Assembly (NCBI RefSeq): GCF_001625325.1
Contig: NZ_JRQQ01000005.1
Span: 248,001 to 312,000 of the forward strand
DNA from: Croceicoccus estronivorus
Lineage (GTDB): Bacteria > Pseudomonadota > Alphaproteobacteria > Sphingomonadales > Sphingomonadaceae
Reading direction: 5' to 3'
DNA length: 64,000 nt
Positions within the stretch are counted from its first letter, which is position 1. Each line of letters opens with the position of its first letter. The position numbers were made by a program, and so were the translations under genes. Shown piece by piece: positions 6,995 to 16,792 of this stretch. The notes beneath the pieces are model-generated. The model had not been told where the DNA came from, did no database searches, and was given only the letters and a program-made list of their open reading frames with translations.

Positions 6995-9502
6995 TTACCG
7001 GACGAGATCCGCAAGCGCGGCAAAGGCGTTGCCTTCGCGGGGCTTCGGTTCGTTGCGGGGCGGTTGCCGGTCCTTGCGCGGGGGTCTCCAATCCCACTTT
7101 TCCGGCGCAGGTGGGCCGAACGCGCCCTCGGCAAGGGCTGGCACAGGCTGCTTGCGAAATCCCGCTTCGCGCATCAATCGCACGAAACTGTCGGGTAGCA
7201 GCCCCATTGATGTGGCCAGCGCGGAATCAAACGGAAACGGTTTCCTGCCCGCTGCTCCGGCCCGGCATTCGTGAGCGGCGCGGAACAGCTTTTCGGCCAT
7301 ATCGACGCGAATCGCCTGTGTGCCCGCGTGGCGGTAGCCTGCCGGAAGCCGCTTCGCGCCCGGAATGACGCTTGCCATGTCTTCGCGGACCGGGCGCCTG
7401 TCCACCCCGATGGCGTTCAGGAGTTTACGAGGCCCCGGCTTGAGCAGTGCGGGTACGAACACATCCAGTGCGCCGATCATGACTCCCAGCTTGCGCATTT
7501 CGCGCCGCCGGTCCTGCGGCACATGCGCAAGGCCGGCTCTTTCCCTGGGAACGATCCCGTGCCCCGCAATGACAGCCAGCAACAGCGCCCGCAGTTCCGT
7601 CCCGGCCTGCGGATCGCGAGCAGCTTCTTCCAGTTTTGCCAGAGGGGCGAGTGGTGCGAGTTCACCGGCCAGCCATACCTCCAGCGTTTCGGCCAACTGT
7701 GTGCGTTGTGCCGGAGCGAGAGCGCCGAGCTCCCGCGCGAGTTCGATGCGAGGGGCAGTAATGGACTTGCCCTCGTACAGATTCGCCACCGGCTGTTCCC
7801 CGCGGCGGATTTCGCCACGGGCGATCGTCAATTCCCCGAACTCGCTGGCAATCAATTGCGAGGCCCTTTGGGCGAGCAATTGGGGCATGTGACGTTCGGC
7901 TGCCGCCAACAACAGCTTACGGTCATCATGGTTCGTCGCCGGATCGACCACGAAACGAAAGCCATCCAGATGGCCGATCGCGTGCCCTTCGACTGACACA
8001 GCCCCATTCTCCGCGAGTTCCACTCGCAATAAATTTACATCCTTACCCATGGTTTTCATCAGTACCGCAGTCCGTCGATTGACGAAACGGTCTGTTAGTC
8101 TCCCGTGCAGGGCATCGGACAGGCGGGCCTCCGCCGCGCGTGCCCGGGCCGCCATTTCTTCCTTTGCCAGCACCCAGTCGGGGCGCTGGCAGATATAAGC
8201 CCAGCTGCGAATCGCTGCGATCCGCCCTTGAAGTGTGTCGATATCTCCATCGGGACGATCCAGATCGGCAATGCGCGCGGCGATATAGTCGCTACCCAAT
8301 GCGCCATTCCGGAGGTCTTGCCACAGGCGCGCTACGAACCGGGAGTGGGTTTCCGCCCCCTGCTGCCTGAAATCCGGTAACGAGCAGGCATCCCAGAAGC
8401 GTGCAACCAACGCCGGTGTCGTTACGCTGGCGGCCACTTCGGGCTCTTCGGCTAGGCGTTTCAGGACTGCCAGGTCGATCGCTTCGGGTGCAGGTACCAG
8501 GCCGGGTTCATCCGGCTTGGCTTCCAGATCGCCGATAAGCATGTCGAGATTTTCGCATCGCGGATTGCCGTCGCGCCAGAACAGGTTGGCGAGCGGTGCG
8601 AAGCGGTGTTCTTCGATCGCGTAGATTTCTTCGTCGGTAAAGGCGACATCGCGGCCCATGCCGGACAGTGTCCCGAAGGTTCCGTCTGTCTGGTGGCGGC
8701 CCGCACGTCCGGCAATCTGCGCCATTTCGGCAGGTGTCAGCCGCCTTTGCCGCACACCGTCGAATTTCGAAAGTCCGGCAAAGGCGACATGGGTGACGTC
8801 AAGGTTGAGCCCCATTCCAATCGCATCGGTCGCTACGATGTAATCGACTTCGCCGGACTGGAATAGCTCGACCTGGGCATTGCGGGTCTGTGGGCTCAGC
8901 GCCCCCATGACGACGGCTGCGCCGCCACGGAAACGCCGCAGCATTTCGGCGACTGCATAGACCTGTTCCGCGGAGAAGGCGACTATGGCGCTACGCGGAG
9001 GGAGGCGTGAAAGTTTGCACGATCCCCCATGACGCAGGACTGAAAAGCGCGGGCGGCCAACGATTTCGGCCTCCGGCACCAGGCTTTTGACCATCGGCTC
9101 CAAAGAGGAGGAGCCGAGCAGCATGGTTTCTTCACGCCCACGCGTATTCAGCAGTCTGTCGGTGAAGATATGCCCCCGTTCCCGGTCGGCGGAGAGTTGC
9201 GCTTCATCCAATGCCACGAAGGCCCGTTCACCTGTGCTGCGGGGCATGGCTTCCGCCGTGCATAGCAACCAGCGTGCGCCGGGAGGCTCGATCTTTTCTT
9301 CTCCCGTGATCAGGGCGACTTCCCTCGGCCCCTTGATTGCGCAGACCCGGTCATAAACCTCGCGCGCAAGAAGGCGCAGGGGAAAGCCGATAACGCCACT
9401 CGAATGGGCGCACAGCCGCTCAATCGCGAGATGCGTCTTACCCGTATTGGTTGGCCCGAGCACGGCCTTCACGCGGGAGTCGCCCGAACCTGGGGCAGTC
9501 AT
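6995..9502 (-). CDS. SUV3-like superfamily II RNA/DNA helicase
   Basis: An 835-residue helicase resembling mitochondrial SUV3. Motif I (GPTNTGKTHLAIERL) lies near residue 18 and motif II (ALDEAQL) near 95. The C-terminal RecA-like domain carries GALSPQTRNAQVELF, VATDAIGMGLNLDV and motif VI (QIAGRAGRH). The remaining 450 residues are alpha-helical and end in a basic, proline-rich tail. SUV3 unwinds RNA for 3' decay in mitochondria; the bacterial homologues are less studied. The start was set at ATG 9502: the 62 residues upstream in the open frame are Arg/Cys/Ser-rich and not helicase-like. No strong ribosome-binding site is visible there, so a nearby GTG (about 9513) is also possible. First gene of the helicase-S4-fdxA operon. 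Confidence 0.87.
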   Translation of the reverse strand: MTAPGSGDSRVKAVLGPTNTGKTHLAIERLCAHSSGVIGFPLRLLAREVYDRVCAIKGPREVALITGEEKIEPPGARWLLCTAEAMPRSTGERAFVALDEAQLSADRERGHIFTDRLLNTRGREETMLLGSSSLEPMVKSLVPEAEIVGRPRFSVLRHGGSCKLSRLPPRSAIVAFSAEQVYAVAEMLRRFRGGAAVVMGALSPQTRNAQVELFQSGEVDYIVATDAIGMGLNLDVTHVAFAGLSKFDGVRQRRLTPAEMAQIAGRAGRHQTDGTFGTLSGMGRDVAFTDEEIYAIEEHRFAPLANLFWRDGNPRCENLDMLIGDLEAKPDEPGLVPAPEAIDLAVLKRLAEEPEVAASVTTPALVARFWDACSLPDFRQQGAETHSRFVARLWQDLRNGALGSDYIAARIADLDRPDGDIDTLQGRIAAIRSWAYICQRPDWVLAKEEMAARARAAEARLSDALHGRLTDRFVNRRTAVLMKTMGKDVNLLRVELAENGAVSVEGHAIGHLDGFRFVVDPATNHDDRKLLLAAAERHMPQLLAQRASQLIASEFGELTIARGEIRRGEQPVANLYEGKSITAPRIELARELGALAPAQRTQLAETLEVWLAGELAPLAPLAKLEEAARDPQAGTELRALLLAVIAGHGIVPRERAGLAHVPQDRRREMRKLGVMIGALDVFVPALLKPGPRKLLNAIGVDRRPVREDMASVIPGAKRLPAGYRHAGTQAIRVDMAEKLFRAAHECRAGAAGRKPFPFDSALATSMGLLPDSFVRLMREAGFRKQPVPALAEGAFGPPAPEKWDWRPPRKDRQPPRNEPKPREGNAFAALADLVR

Positions 9503-9690
9503 ACCATTCACGAAAGTGATTGTGGCGTTCCCATGGCGCGGCTGCAAGCTGCTATCCCCCTTTTGTCGCCCATTGCCGCAACATCTGATCGCACATGAGA
9601 CTCGGCTGGCCGCTGTTAGGCGACAATTAACTTTAGACTGGCAAGGATTTCGGCCAGATAGCGAACGGGATCGAATGGCGCCCGCCAACC

Positions 9691-11343
9691 ATGTCGGAGG
9701 GGCGCAAATGGAGGGCGCGCTTGTTCAAATCGCGCGAACATTTTCCTGCCGGCGACGATGCCGGCGATCGGGGTGGCCCCCACGGGGGGGTGGCTGCCCT
9801 CACGAACGCTCAGGTCATCCCTGACGCCCATGTGATCGTCCATAACCGAACCCGCCCTTTCTCGGATCGTGTGGCTGAATGGAAAGAGCTGGCGTTCGCG
9901 CGGGTCGAGGCAATGGACCTGGCGCCGGATCTTGCGGAAGATATCGGTAGCGCCCGGTGGTTCCGCGGCCTTGGCACGTTTATTGGCCTGACTGCGCTGG
10001 CACTGGCCTTCTGGCCGGATTTCGCACCGCTTGAAGCGGCACCGGCCATGCGCATCGATGATGAAACGCGCGATGAATTCCGCAGCCAGATGATCATGCC
10101 GCTAGCATTGGGGGGTGACAGCGGCCGTCGCATGGGAGCGACCCAGGCAGTCATTCCGCTCAAGTCCGCACCCGAACGGCCCCGCGTAGAGCTGGTAGCG
10201 ACGCTTTCTCCGGGCGATAGTTTCGGGCGTATGTTGCAACGTGCGGGCGTCGGTTCGGGCGAAGCGGCGAGAGTGAGCGAAATGGTCGCCAGTGCTTTGC
10301 CGCTGGCCGATATCCGGTCGGGGACCAAGGTGGACATCGTGCTTGGCCGCCGGCCTGCGCCAGGTGAGATGCGTCCGCTCGATTCCCTGTCGTTCCGCGC
10401 CCGCTTCGACCTTGAACTGGCGGTTGACCGCAAAGATGGCCGCCTCACTCTGGCCCCGCATCGGATAAGGGTGGACGATACCCCGCTGCGGATTCGCGGC
10501 ACGGTTGGATCCAGCCTTTATCGTTCGGCCCGCAATGCTGGCGTTCCGGCCACTGCGGTACAGCAATATCTGCGCACATTGTCGTCATATGTCGATCTGG
10601 ACAGCGGCATTGGCTCCGGCGACACGTTCGATATCATCGTTGCATACAAACGTGCCGAAACCGGGGAGAGCGAACCGGGGCAATTGCTATTTGCCGGCCT
10701 CGAACGCGGAGGAAAGCCGAAGGCGCAACTCCTGCGTTGGGGGAGGGACGGTCAGTTCTACGAAGCATCGGGTGTCGGCGAATCGCGTAGCGGGCTAATG
10801 GCGCCGGTCAGTGGGCGTGTCAGCTCAGGCTATGGCATGCGCCGCCATCCGATCCTCGGCTACAAGCGCATGCACAAGGGAATGGATTTCAGGGCGAGCT
10901 ACGGGACCCCGATCCATGCCGTGACGGATGGAACGGTGGTCTATGCGGGAAGGCATGGCGGGCATGGCAATTTCGTGAAGCTCAACCATGGCGGCGGCTT
11001 GGCGACGGGCTATGCGCATATGAGCCGTATTGCGGTATCGAATGGCGCGCATGTCAGACGCGGCCAGGTCATCGGCTACGTCGGGTCGACCGGTCTCTCG
11101 ACCGGCCCGCACCTGCACTACGAAATGTATCGCAATGGTCAGACCGTAAACCCGGCAAGTGTGAAATTCGTGACACGGTCGCAGCTGACAGGACGTGAAC
11201 TGGCTGCGTTCAAGGCGCGCCTTGAGGAACTGCGGAAAGTCGAACCGGGTGCCGCGCTTGAGAGCCTGAAGCCTCGGGAAGCGGACGTGGCCCAACCGGT
11301 GCGCGAAATCGATCGCGTCGATCATCCGCGGGAGATCGGTTGA
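9691..11343 (+). CDS. M23-family (LytM) peptidoglycan endopeptidase, membrane-anchored
   Basis: A 550-residue protein with one membrane segment near residues 92-110 (GTFIGLTALALAFW) and a periplasmic stalk that includes an opacity-associated/LysM-like region (ATLSPGDSFGRMLQRAGV). A C-terminal LytM domain spans about 370-470. The zinc-binding residues are intact: HKGMDF gives the HxxxD motif and GPHLHYE gives HxH. It therefore probably cleaves peptide cross-links in the cell wall, as DipM/MepM-type enzymes do. The ATG at 9691 has no good ribosome-binding site, and the first 45 residues are unusually Gly/Arg-rich, so the real start may lie further in. It reads toward hemB, 56 bases away. Confidence 0.88.
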   Translation: MSEGRKWRARLFKSREHFPAGDDAGDRGGPHGGVAALTNAQVIPDAHVIVHNRTRPFSDRVAEWKELAFARVEAMDLAPDLAEDIGSARWFRGLGTFIGLTALALAFWPDFAPLEAAPAMRIDDETRDEFRSQMIMPLALGGDSGRRMGATQAVIPLKSAPERPRVELVATLSPGDSFGRMLQRAGVGSGEAARVSEMVASALPLADIRSGTKVDIVLGRRPAPGEMRPLDSLSFRARFDLELAVDRKDGRLTLAPHRIRVDDTPLRIRGTVGSSLYRSARNAGVPATAVQQYLRTLSSYVDLDSGIGSGDTFDIIVAYKRAETGESEPGQLLFAGLERGGKPKAQLLRWGRDGQFYEASGVGESRSGLMAPVSGRVSSGYGMRRHPILGYKRMHKGMDFRASYGTPIHAVTDGTVVYAGRHGGHGNFVKLNHGGGLATGYAHMSRIAVSNGAHVRRGQVIGYVGSTGLSTGPHLHYEMYRNGQTVNPASVKFVTRSQLTGRELAAFKARLEELRKVEPGAALESLKPREADVAQPVREIDRVDHPREIG

Positions 11344-11366
11344 CCTCACCTGGTCGAGGCGATTGA

Positions 11367-12395
<1,029 letters not shown>

Positions 12396-12396
12396 G

Positions 12397-12984
12397 ATGG
12401 CGATAGCACGACCTGGAACGACAATTCTGCCGTTTGCCGGCAAGACACCCAGGATTGACGACAGCGCCTTCATAGCCCCCGGCGTTCGGATCATCGGGGA
12501 TGTCGAGATCGGTCCGGATAGCTCCATCTGGTATAATTGCGTGCTGCGGGGGGACGTGAATCGCATTGTCATCGGTGCGCGAACCAACATTCAGGACGGG
12601 ACCGTTGTCCATTGCGACGGTCCTGATGGCAGGCACCCCGGTGGTTATCCCACGCTGATCGGAGACGACGTTCTCATTGGCCATCTCGCGATGATCCACG
12701 GCTGTACTCTGGCTGATCGTGCATTTGTCGGCCTCAGCGCCACCGTAATGAATGGCTGCACGGTTGAAAGCGATGGAATGCTGGCGGCAAACGCGATGCT
12801 GTCGCCCGGCAAGACTGTCGGCTCGCGCCAATTGTGGATCGGCAGTCCGGCGAAATACGCTCGTGATCTGAACGATGCCGCAGTGGCTGAAATTCAGGGC
12901 GGTGTTGCTCGTTACGTGGAGAACGGCCGGGCCCACTTTGCGGCACTGGCCGCTTTGGAAGGCGATGGCACGGGCCAAGGTTGA
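12397..12984 (+). CDS. Gamma-carbonic anhydrase family protein
   Basis: A 195-residue left-handed beta-helix protein with hexapeptide repeats (for example GDVEIGPDSSIWYNCVLRGD, DDVLIGHLAMIHGC, AFVGLSATVMNG). The three zinc histidines of gamma-carbonic anhydrases fit HCDG, IGHLAMIHGC in this frame. Members are trimeric. Some hydrate CO2, while others (YrdA/PaaY/CaiE-like) have unclear or thioesterase-related roles, so catalytic activity is inferred only. It starts one base after hemB and its 3' end overlaps the following DUF167 gene by 20 bases. Confidence 0.9.
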   Translation: MAIARPGTTILPFAGKTPRIDDSAFIAPGVRIIGDVEIGPDSSIWYNCVLRGDVNRIVIGARTNIQDGTVVHCDGPDGRHPGGYPTLIGDDVLIGHLAMIHGCTLADRAFVGLSATVMNGCTVESDGMLAANAMLSPGKTVGSRQLWIGSPAKYARDLNDAAVAEIQGGVARYVENGRAHFAALAALEGDGTGQG

Positions 12985-13243
12985 ATATCCCCCGGCAGAC
13001 GCAATTCGCGCAATCGCTGACAGCGAAGGGCGGCTGGCCTTGCGCGTCACTCCTGGTGCCCGGGTCGAAGGCATCGAGATCGCGGACGGCTGTCTGCTGG
13101 TAAAGGTTCGCGCCAAACCCAAGGATGGCGAGGCAAATGGCGCGGTGCTCAAAATGCTCGCTGCGGCGTTGGGTATCGGTACGTCCCGGCTGAAGATGTT
13201 GCGCGGCGCAACTGGCAGGGAAAAAATGGTCCAGCTAATCTGA
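12965..13243 (+). CDS. DUF167/YggU-family small protein
   Basis: A 92-residue cytoplasmic protein of the UPF0235 (DUF167, YggU) family. The hallmark segment LRVTPGARVEGIEI, then LVKVRAKPKDGEANGAVLKMLA, is intact. The family is conserved from bacteria to eukaryotes without an agreed function. The start was placed at ATG 12965, inside the end of the carbonic anhydrase gene, because GGAAGG stands just upstream and the family begins here; the longer open frame upstream is a shadow of the anhydrase gene. Last gene of the hemB run. Confidence 0.88.
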   Translation: MARAKVEYPPADAIRAIADSEGRLALRVTPGARVEGIEIADGCLLVKVRAKPKDGEANGAVLKMLAAALGIGTSRLKMLRGATGREKMVQLI

Positions 13244-13308
13244 TTGAGTGCCTCAGTCGCGCGGGACAACTTTCGTTGCTCGCACTAGCGGCAGCAATGT
13301 GGATTTTG

Positions 13309-13704
13309 TCAGCGACCCATGCTGCGCGCCATCCGGCTCAGCATTTCAGCCATCTCCGCGCCCAGCTTTTGATCATCCGGCCCGCAGTCGGCAATTGCCC
13401 GGCCCATTGCGTCGGCCCACTGTTCTGCGACCTGGCGATTGATGGCGATACCTTTGTGCGCGCTCATCATGCATTTGCCTGGATTTTCATCGAACCAGTC
13501 CCGGGGGCCACCGCACCAGGCAGCCAGAAACAGGGCAAGAGAACGCCGCATGGGGGTAAGATCAGGCGCGTGCAATGCGCGCAACTCGGCGTAGGCCGGA
13601 TCTTCTTCCATCAGGTCATAAAATCGTTCGACAATCCGTTCGATCGTCGGATGTCCGCCCAGCAATTCGAAAGGCGTGGCCTGGGATTGGGCCTGGCTTG
13701 CCAT
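13309..13704 (-). CDS. Group II truncated haemoglobin
   Basis: A 131-residue globin of the 2-on-2 (TrHbO) type, which binds O2, NO or peroxide at haem and is usually linked to oxygen or nitrosative chemistry. Visible markers are PFELLGGHPTIERIVERFYD (A/B helices with the B10 Tyr), LHAPDLTPMRRSLALFLAAWCGGP (E helix region), the SAHKGI histidine that fits proximal HisF8, and the Trp in QWADAM corresponding to TrpG8 of group II. It faces the DUF167 gene tail to tail. No haem-synthesis operon link is implied beyond hemB lying 1 kb away. Confidence 0.87.
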   Translation of the reverse strand: MASQAQSQATPFELLGGHPTIERIVERFYDLMEEDPAYAELRALHAPDLTPMRRSLALFLAAWCGGPRDWFDENPGKCMMSAHKGIAINRQVAEQWADAMGRAIADCGPDDQKLGAEMAEMLSRMARSMGR

Positions 13705-13896
13705 GGTTGTCCTCTCTGGCTCAAATCAGTGCGATTCTTGCCTAGAGGTGCAGGGCAGGGCCAGTCCTTGATCTGGCGCAATTGCCGGTAAGAGGGGGGC
13801 ATTTGCAGGGTACAGAAGATAATTGTCTATACCGCGCGAATGGCGAAAATATAAAATTTTATCAACATGTTATGGTAAAGTGACGTCAAGGCATCG

Positions 13897-13925
13897 GCCG
13901 GGCGATCCACTGATGGATGCCCGGC
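13897..13925 (-). terminator. Hairpin after clpA
   Basis: GCCGGGC (13897-13903) pairs perfectly with GCCCGGC (13919-13925), and ATCCA/TGGAT extends the stem inside. It lies 21 bases after the clpA stop on the minus strand. No proper T-run follows, so it may be a weak terminator or a 3' mRNA-stabilising hairpin. Confidence 0.45.
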
Positions 13926-13945
13926 TGAATCCGTTCAACATTTCG

Positions 13946-16330
13946 TCAATCGTCACTGCCCTCGGGCTGGCCGGTGCCTTCCGCGCCTTCCCCGGCTTCG
14001 GTCACCGGCTTCTTCTTCGCCGGAGCTTTCCGCTTCTTGGGCTTGCTCACCTTTGGCGGGGCGGGGGTGAGTTCGAACGAGAGCTTGTCGTCCTTGATGC
14101 TTACATGGACTTCACCGCCATGGGAAAGTTTGCCGAACAGTAACTCTTCCGCCAGCGGCTGTTTGACCTTGTCCTGAATGAGGCGGCCCATCGGGCGAGC
14201 GCCGTAGAGCTTGTCGTAGCCACGCTTGGACAACCATTCGCGAGCATCGGAATCGAACTGGATGTGGACGTTCTGTTCGGCCAGCTGCAGCTCGAGTTGA
14301 AGGATGAACTTGTCCACCACGCGGCTGACAGTCGCCGTGCCGAGGTAAGTAAAGGGCACGATCGCATCCAGGCGATTGCGGAATTCAGGCGTGAACATCC
14401 GCTTCACCGCTTCGTCGCCGGCATCTTCCTTGGATACGTCGCCGAAGCCGATTCCTTGCCGGGCCATGTCCGATGCGCCGGCATTGGTAGTCATGATGAG
14501 CACGACATTGCGGAAATCGACTGTCTTTCCGTGGTGATCGGTCAGACGCCCGTTATCCATCACCTGCAGCAGGATGTTGAACAGATCAGGATGCGCCTTT
14601 TCGATTTCATCGAGCAGCAGTACGCAATGCGGATGCTGATCGATGGCGTCGGTCAGCAGACCGCCCTGATCGTAGCCCACGTAACCCGGAGGTGCGCCAA
14701 TCAGGCGGGAAACGCTGTGGCGTTCCATATATTCCGACATGTCGAAGCGCTTGAGCTCGATCCCCATGATCGAGGCGAGCTGGCGGGCGACTTCGGTCTT
14801 GCCCACGCCGGTCGGGCCTGAAAACAGGAAACTGCCGATCGGCTTGTCGGGATCGCGCAGCCCGGCGCGGCTCAGCTTCATCGCACTTGCCAGAACCTCA
14901 ATGGCTGTATCCTGGCCGTAAACGACGCGCTTCAGATCGCGATCGAGATGTTCCAGCGCCTTTTTGTCGTCTGTGGAAACGCTCTTGGGCGGGATGCGCG
15001 CCATGGTAGCGATCACCGCCTCGATCTCGCGCGCGGTGATGGTCTTCTTCCGCCGGCTGGGCGGAACGAGCATCTGCATCGCGCCGACTTCGTCGATCAC
15101 GTCGATGGCCTTGTCCGGCAGCTTGCGATCATTGATGTATCGGGCGGACAATTCGACCGCCGTCTTGATCGCGTCCGGCGTGTAGCGGACCTTGTGATGT
15201 TCCTCGAACGCACTACGCAGGCCTTTGAGGATCTTGATCGTATCCTCGATGGTCGGTTCATTCACGTCGATTTTCTGGAACCGGCGCAGCAGGGCCCGGT
15301 CCTTCTCGAAGTGATTGCGGAACTCCTTGTAAGTGGTCGATCCGATGCAACGGATCGCCCCGCTGGACAACGCGGGCTTGAGGAGGTTGGAAGCGTCCAT
15401 CGCACCACCACTGGTCGCGCCGGCGCCGATTACCGTGTGAATCTCGTCGATAAACAGGACGGCTTCCGGCATCTTTTCCAGCTCGGCCACGACCTGCTTC
15501 AATCGTTCCTCGAAATCGCCGCGATAGCGGGTGCCCGCCAGCAGGCTGCCCATGTCGAGCGAATAGATCACCGCATCCTTGAGGACGTCCGGAACTTCAC
15601 CTTCGACGATCTTGCGGGCGAGCCCTTCGGCGATGGCGGTCTTGCCCACGCCGGGATCACCGACATAGAGCGGGTTGTTCTTCGACCGGCGGCAGAGGAT
15701 CTGGATCGTTCGGTCCACTTCCGGGCCGCGTCCGATCAGTGGATCGACTTTGCCGTTGAGCGCCTTTTCGTTCAGATTGACGCAGAACTGATCGAGCGCG
15801 GAATCCTTGCCGGTCGATTTCGTTTCGGGCTTCTCTTCCGCCTGGGGCGGCTCGTCCGCACCGTTGGGCGTCCGGTTTTCGATCTGGCGTCCGCCCTTGC
15901 CAATACCGTGACTGATGTAGCTCACTGCGTCGAGCCGGCTCATATCCTGCTGTTGCAGGAAATAGACGGCATAGCTGTCTCGCTCCGAAAACAGTGCGAC
16001 CAGCACATTGGCGCCTGTCACCGTGTCCTTGCCGGAGGACTGGACGTGCAGGATGGCCCGCTGGATAACTCTCTGGAAACCGGCGGTTGGTTGAGGATCA
16101 GCACCGTCAGTTGTCTTGAGCGACTGGTACTCCTGATCGAGATACTGCTTCACCACATCGCCGAGATCGCCAAGATCCACCCCGCAGGCGGTCATCACTT
16201 CCGCTGCGTCCGGATCGTCGATCAAGGCGAGCAAGAGATGCTCCAGCGTCGCGTATTCGTGGCTCCGGTCCGCGGCATTGGCAAGCGCGTTGTGGAGCGT
16301 CTTTTCTAGGTTTGCGGCGAAACTGGGCAT
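13946..16330 (-). CDS. clpA: ATP-dependent Clp protease ATP-binding subunit ClpA
   Basis: The 794-residue AAA+ unfoldase feeds substrates, including N-end-rule proteins brought by ClpS, into ClpP. The layout is an N-domain (residues 1-145, starting MPSFAANLEKTLHNALA), the D1 ATPase with Walker A GDPGVGKTAIAEGLA and Walker B VLFIDEIHT, and the D2 ATPase with FSGPTGVGKTEVARQLA and LLLDEIEKAHPD. A Lys/Pro/Ala-rich tail (KPKKRKAPAKKKPV) of about 45 residues extends beyond D2. clpS, often just upstream in other proteobacteria, is not in the neighbourhood. No heat-shock promoter could be assigned confidently. Confidence 0.96.
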   Translation of the reverse strand: MPSFAANLEKTLHNALANAADRSHEYATLEHLLLALIDDPDAAEVMTACGVDLGDLGDVVKQYLDQEYQSLKTTDGADPQPTAGFQRVIQRAILHVQSSGKDTVTGANVLVALFSERDSYAVYFLQQQDMSRLDAVSYISHGIGKGGRQIENRTPNGADEPPQAEEKPETKSTGKDSALDQFCVNLNEKALNGKVDPLIGRGPEVDRTIQILCRRSKNNPLYVGDPGVGKTAIAEGLARKIVEGEVPDVLKDAVIYSLDMGSLLAGTRYRGDFEERLKQVVAELEKMPEAVLFIDEIHTVIGAGATSGGAMDASNLLKPALSSGAIRCIGSTTYKEFRNHFEKDRALLRRFQKIDVNEPTIEDTIKILKGLRSAFEEHHKVRYTPDAIKTAVELSARYINDRKLPDKAIDVIDEVGAMQMLVPPSRRKKTITAREIEAVIATMARIPPKSVSTDDKKALEHLDRDLKRVVYGQDTAIEVLASAMKLSRAGLRDPDKPIGSFLFSGPTGVGKTEVARQLASIMGIELKRFDMSEYMERHSVSRLIGAPPGYVGYDQGGLLTDAIDQHPHCVLLLDEIEKAHPDLFNILLQVMDNGRLTDHHGKTVDFRNVVLIMTTNAGASDMARQGIGFGDVSKEDAGDEAVKRMFTPEFRNRLDAIVPFTYLGTATVSRVVDKFILQLELQLAEQNVHIQFDSDAREWLSKRGYDKLYGARPMGRLIQDKVKQPLAEELLFGKLSHGGEVHVSIKDDKLSFELTPAPPKVSKPKKRKAPAKKKPVTEAGEGAEGTGQPEGSDD

Positions 16331-16473
16331 AGATCAGGTTCCCTTGGAGGTGGAGAAATCCGGCGATGGGAATATCCCCGGACGTGCGAACAGACATGGC
16401 CGATATGGGCAATATCGATCAGGCAAGAACCAATATGGGGAGCCGCCGCCGAAAAAGGAGGGGGCGGCGAATG

Positions 16474-16680
16474 TCATGTGTCGGCTCTTGGCTTGAATAA
16501 CGCGTCGGCAGCCACTCTGTGGGCCGCCGCCCGGTCACGATGGGCGATCACGCGCGCTATCTCCGCTTCGAGAAGATGAACACGTTCGTTCAGCTCATCG
16601 TGTGAATAGCTGTCCAGGCTCTCCAGCGAGAGCTGGGTGGCGGCATCTCCGCGCCGTCTGGGGAGATCGTCCTCGTCCAT
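16474..16680 (-). CDS. DUF1192-family small protein
   Basis: A 68-residue protein of the alphaproteobacterial DUF1192 family. Its core is ESLDSYSHDELNERVHLLEA, a helix-forming coiled-coil-like segment that continues into an alanine/arginine-rich stretch. No signal or membrane segment is seen. It is divergent from the quinone oxidoreductase gene and lies upstream of clpA on the same strand with a 143-base gap. Between the two, CGCCGCC and GGCGGCG (16444-16469) could form a weak hairpin. The function is unknown. Confidence 0.85.
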   Translation of the reverse strand: MDEDDLPRRRGDAATQLSLESLDSYSHDELNERVHLLEAEIARVIAHRDRAAAHRVAADALFKPRADT

Positions 16681-16792
16681 TGCATCGCAGCATTTCCTCT
16701 CCGGCGCTTGCTGTCAATGGGCATGGTGTTTACGCAGCCGCAAACGTGGCGGTGTTGCCACAGGTGCCCCGATATTCTCTCATGGAGACGTT

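Noticed and set aside
9723-9740. GTTC-N9-GAAC in the start region of the M23 gene at 9691, considered as a LexA site
   Set aside because: Alphaproteobacterial LexA uses the direct repeat GTTC-N7-GTTC; this is an inverted repeat with other spacing and lies inside the coding sequence.
14948-16309. A 453-codon open frame antisense to clpA
   Set aside because: Shadow; ClpA motifs are complete on the minus strand.
16433-16440. CCCCATAT on the minus strand upstream of clpA, like a heat-shock sigma-32 -10 box
   Set aside because: No CTTGAA-like -35 box at the right distance, so a heat-shock promoter cannot be supported.
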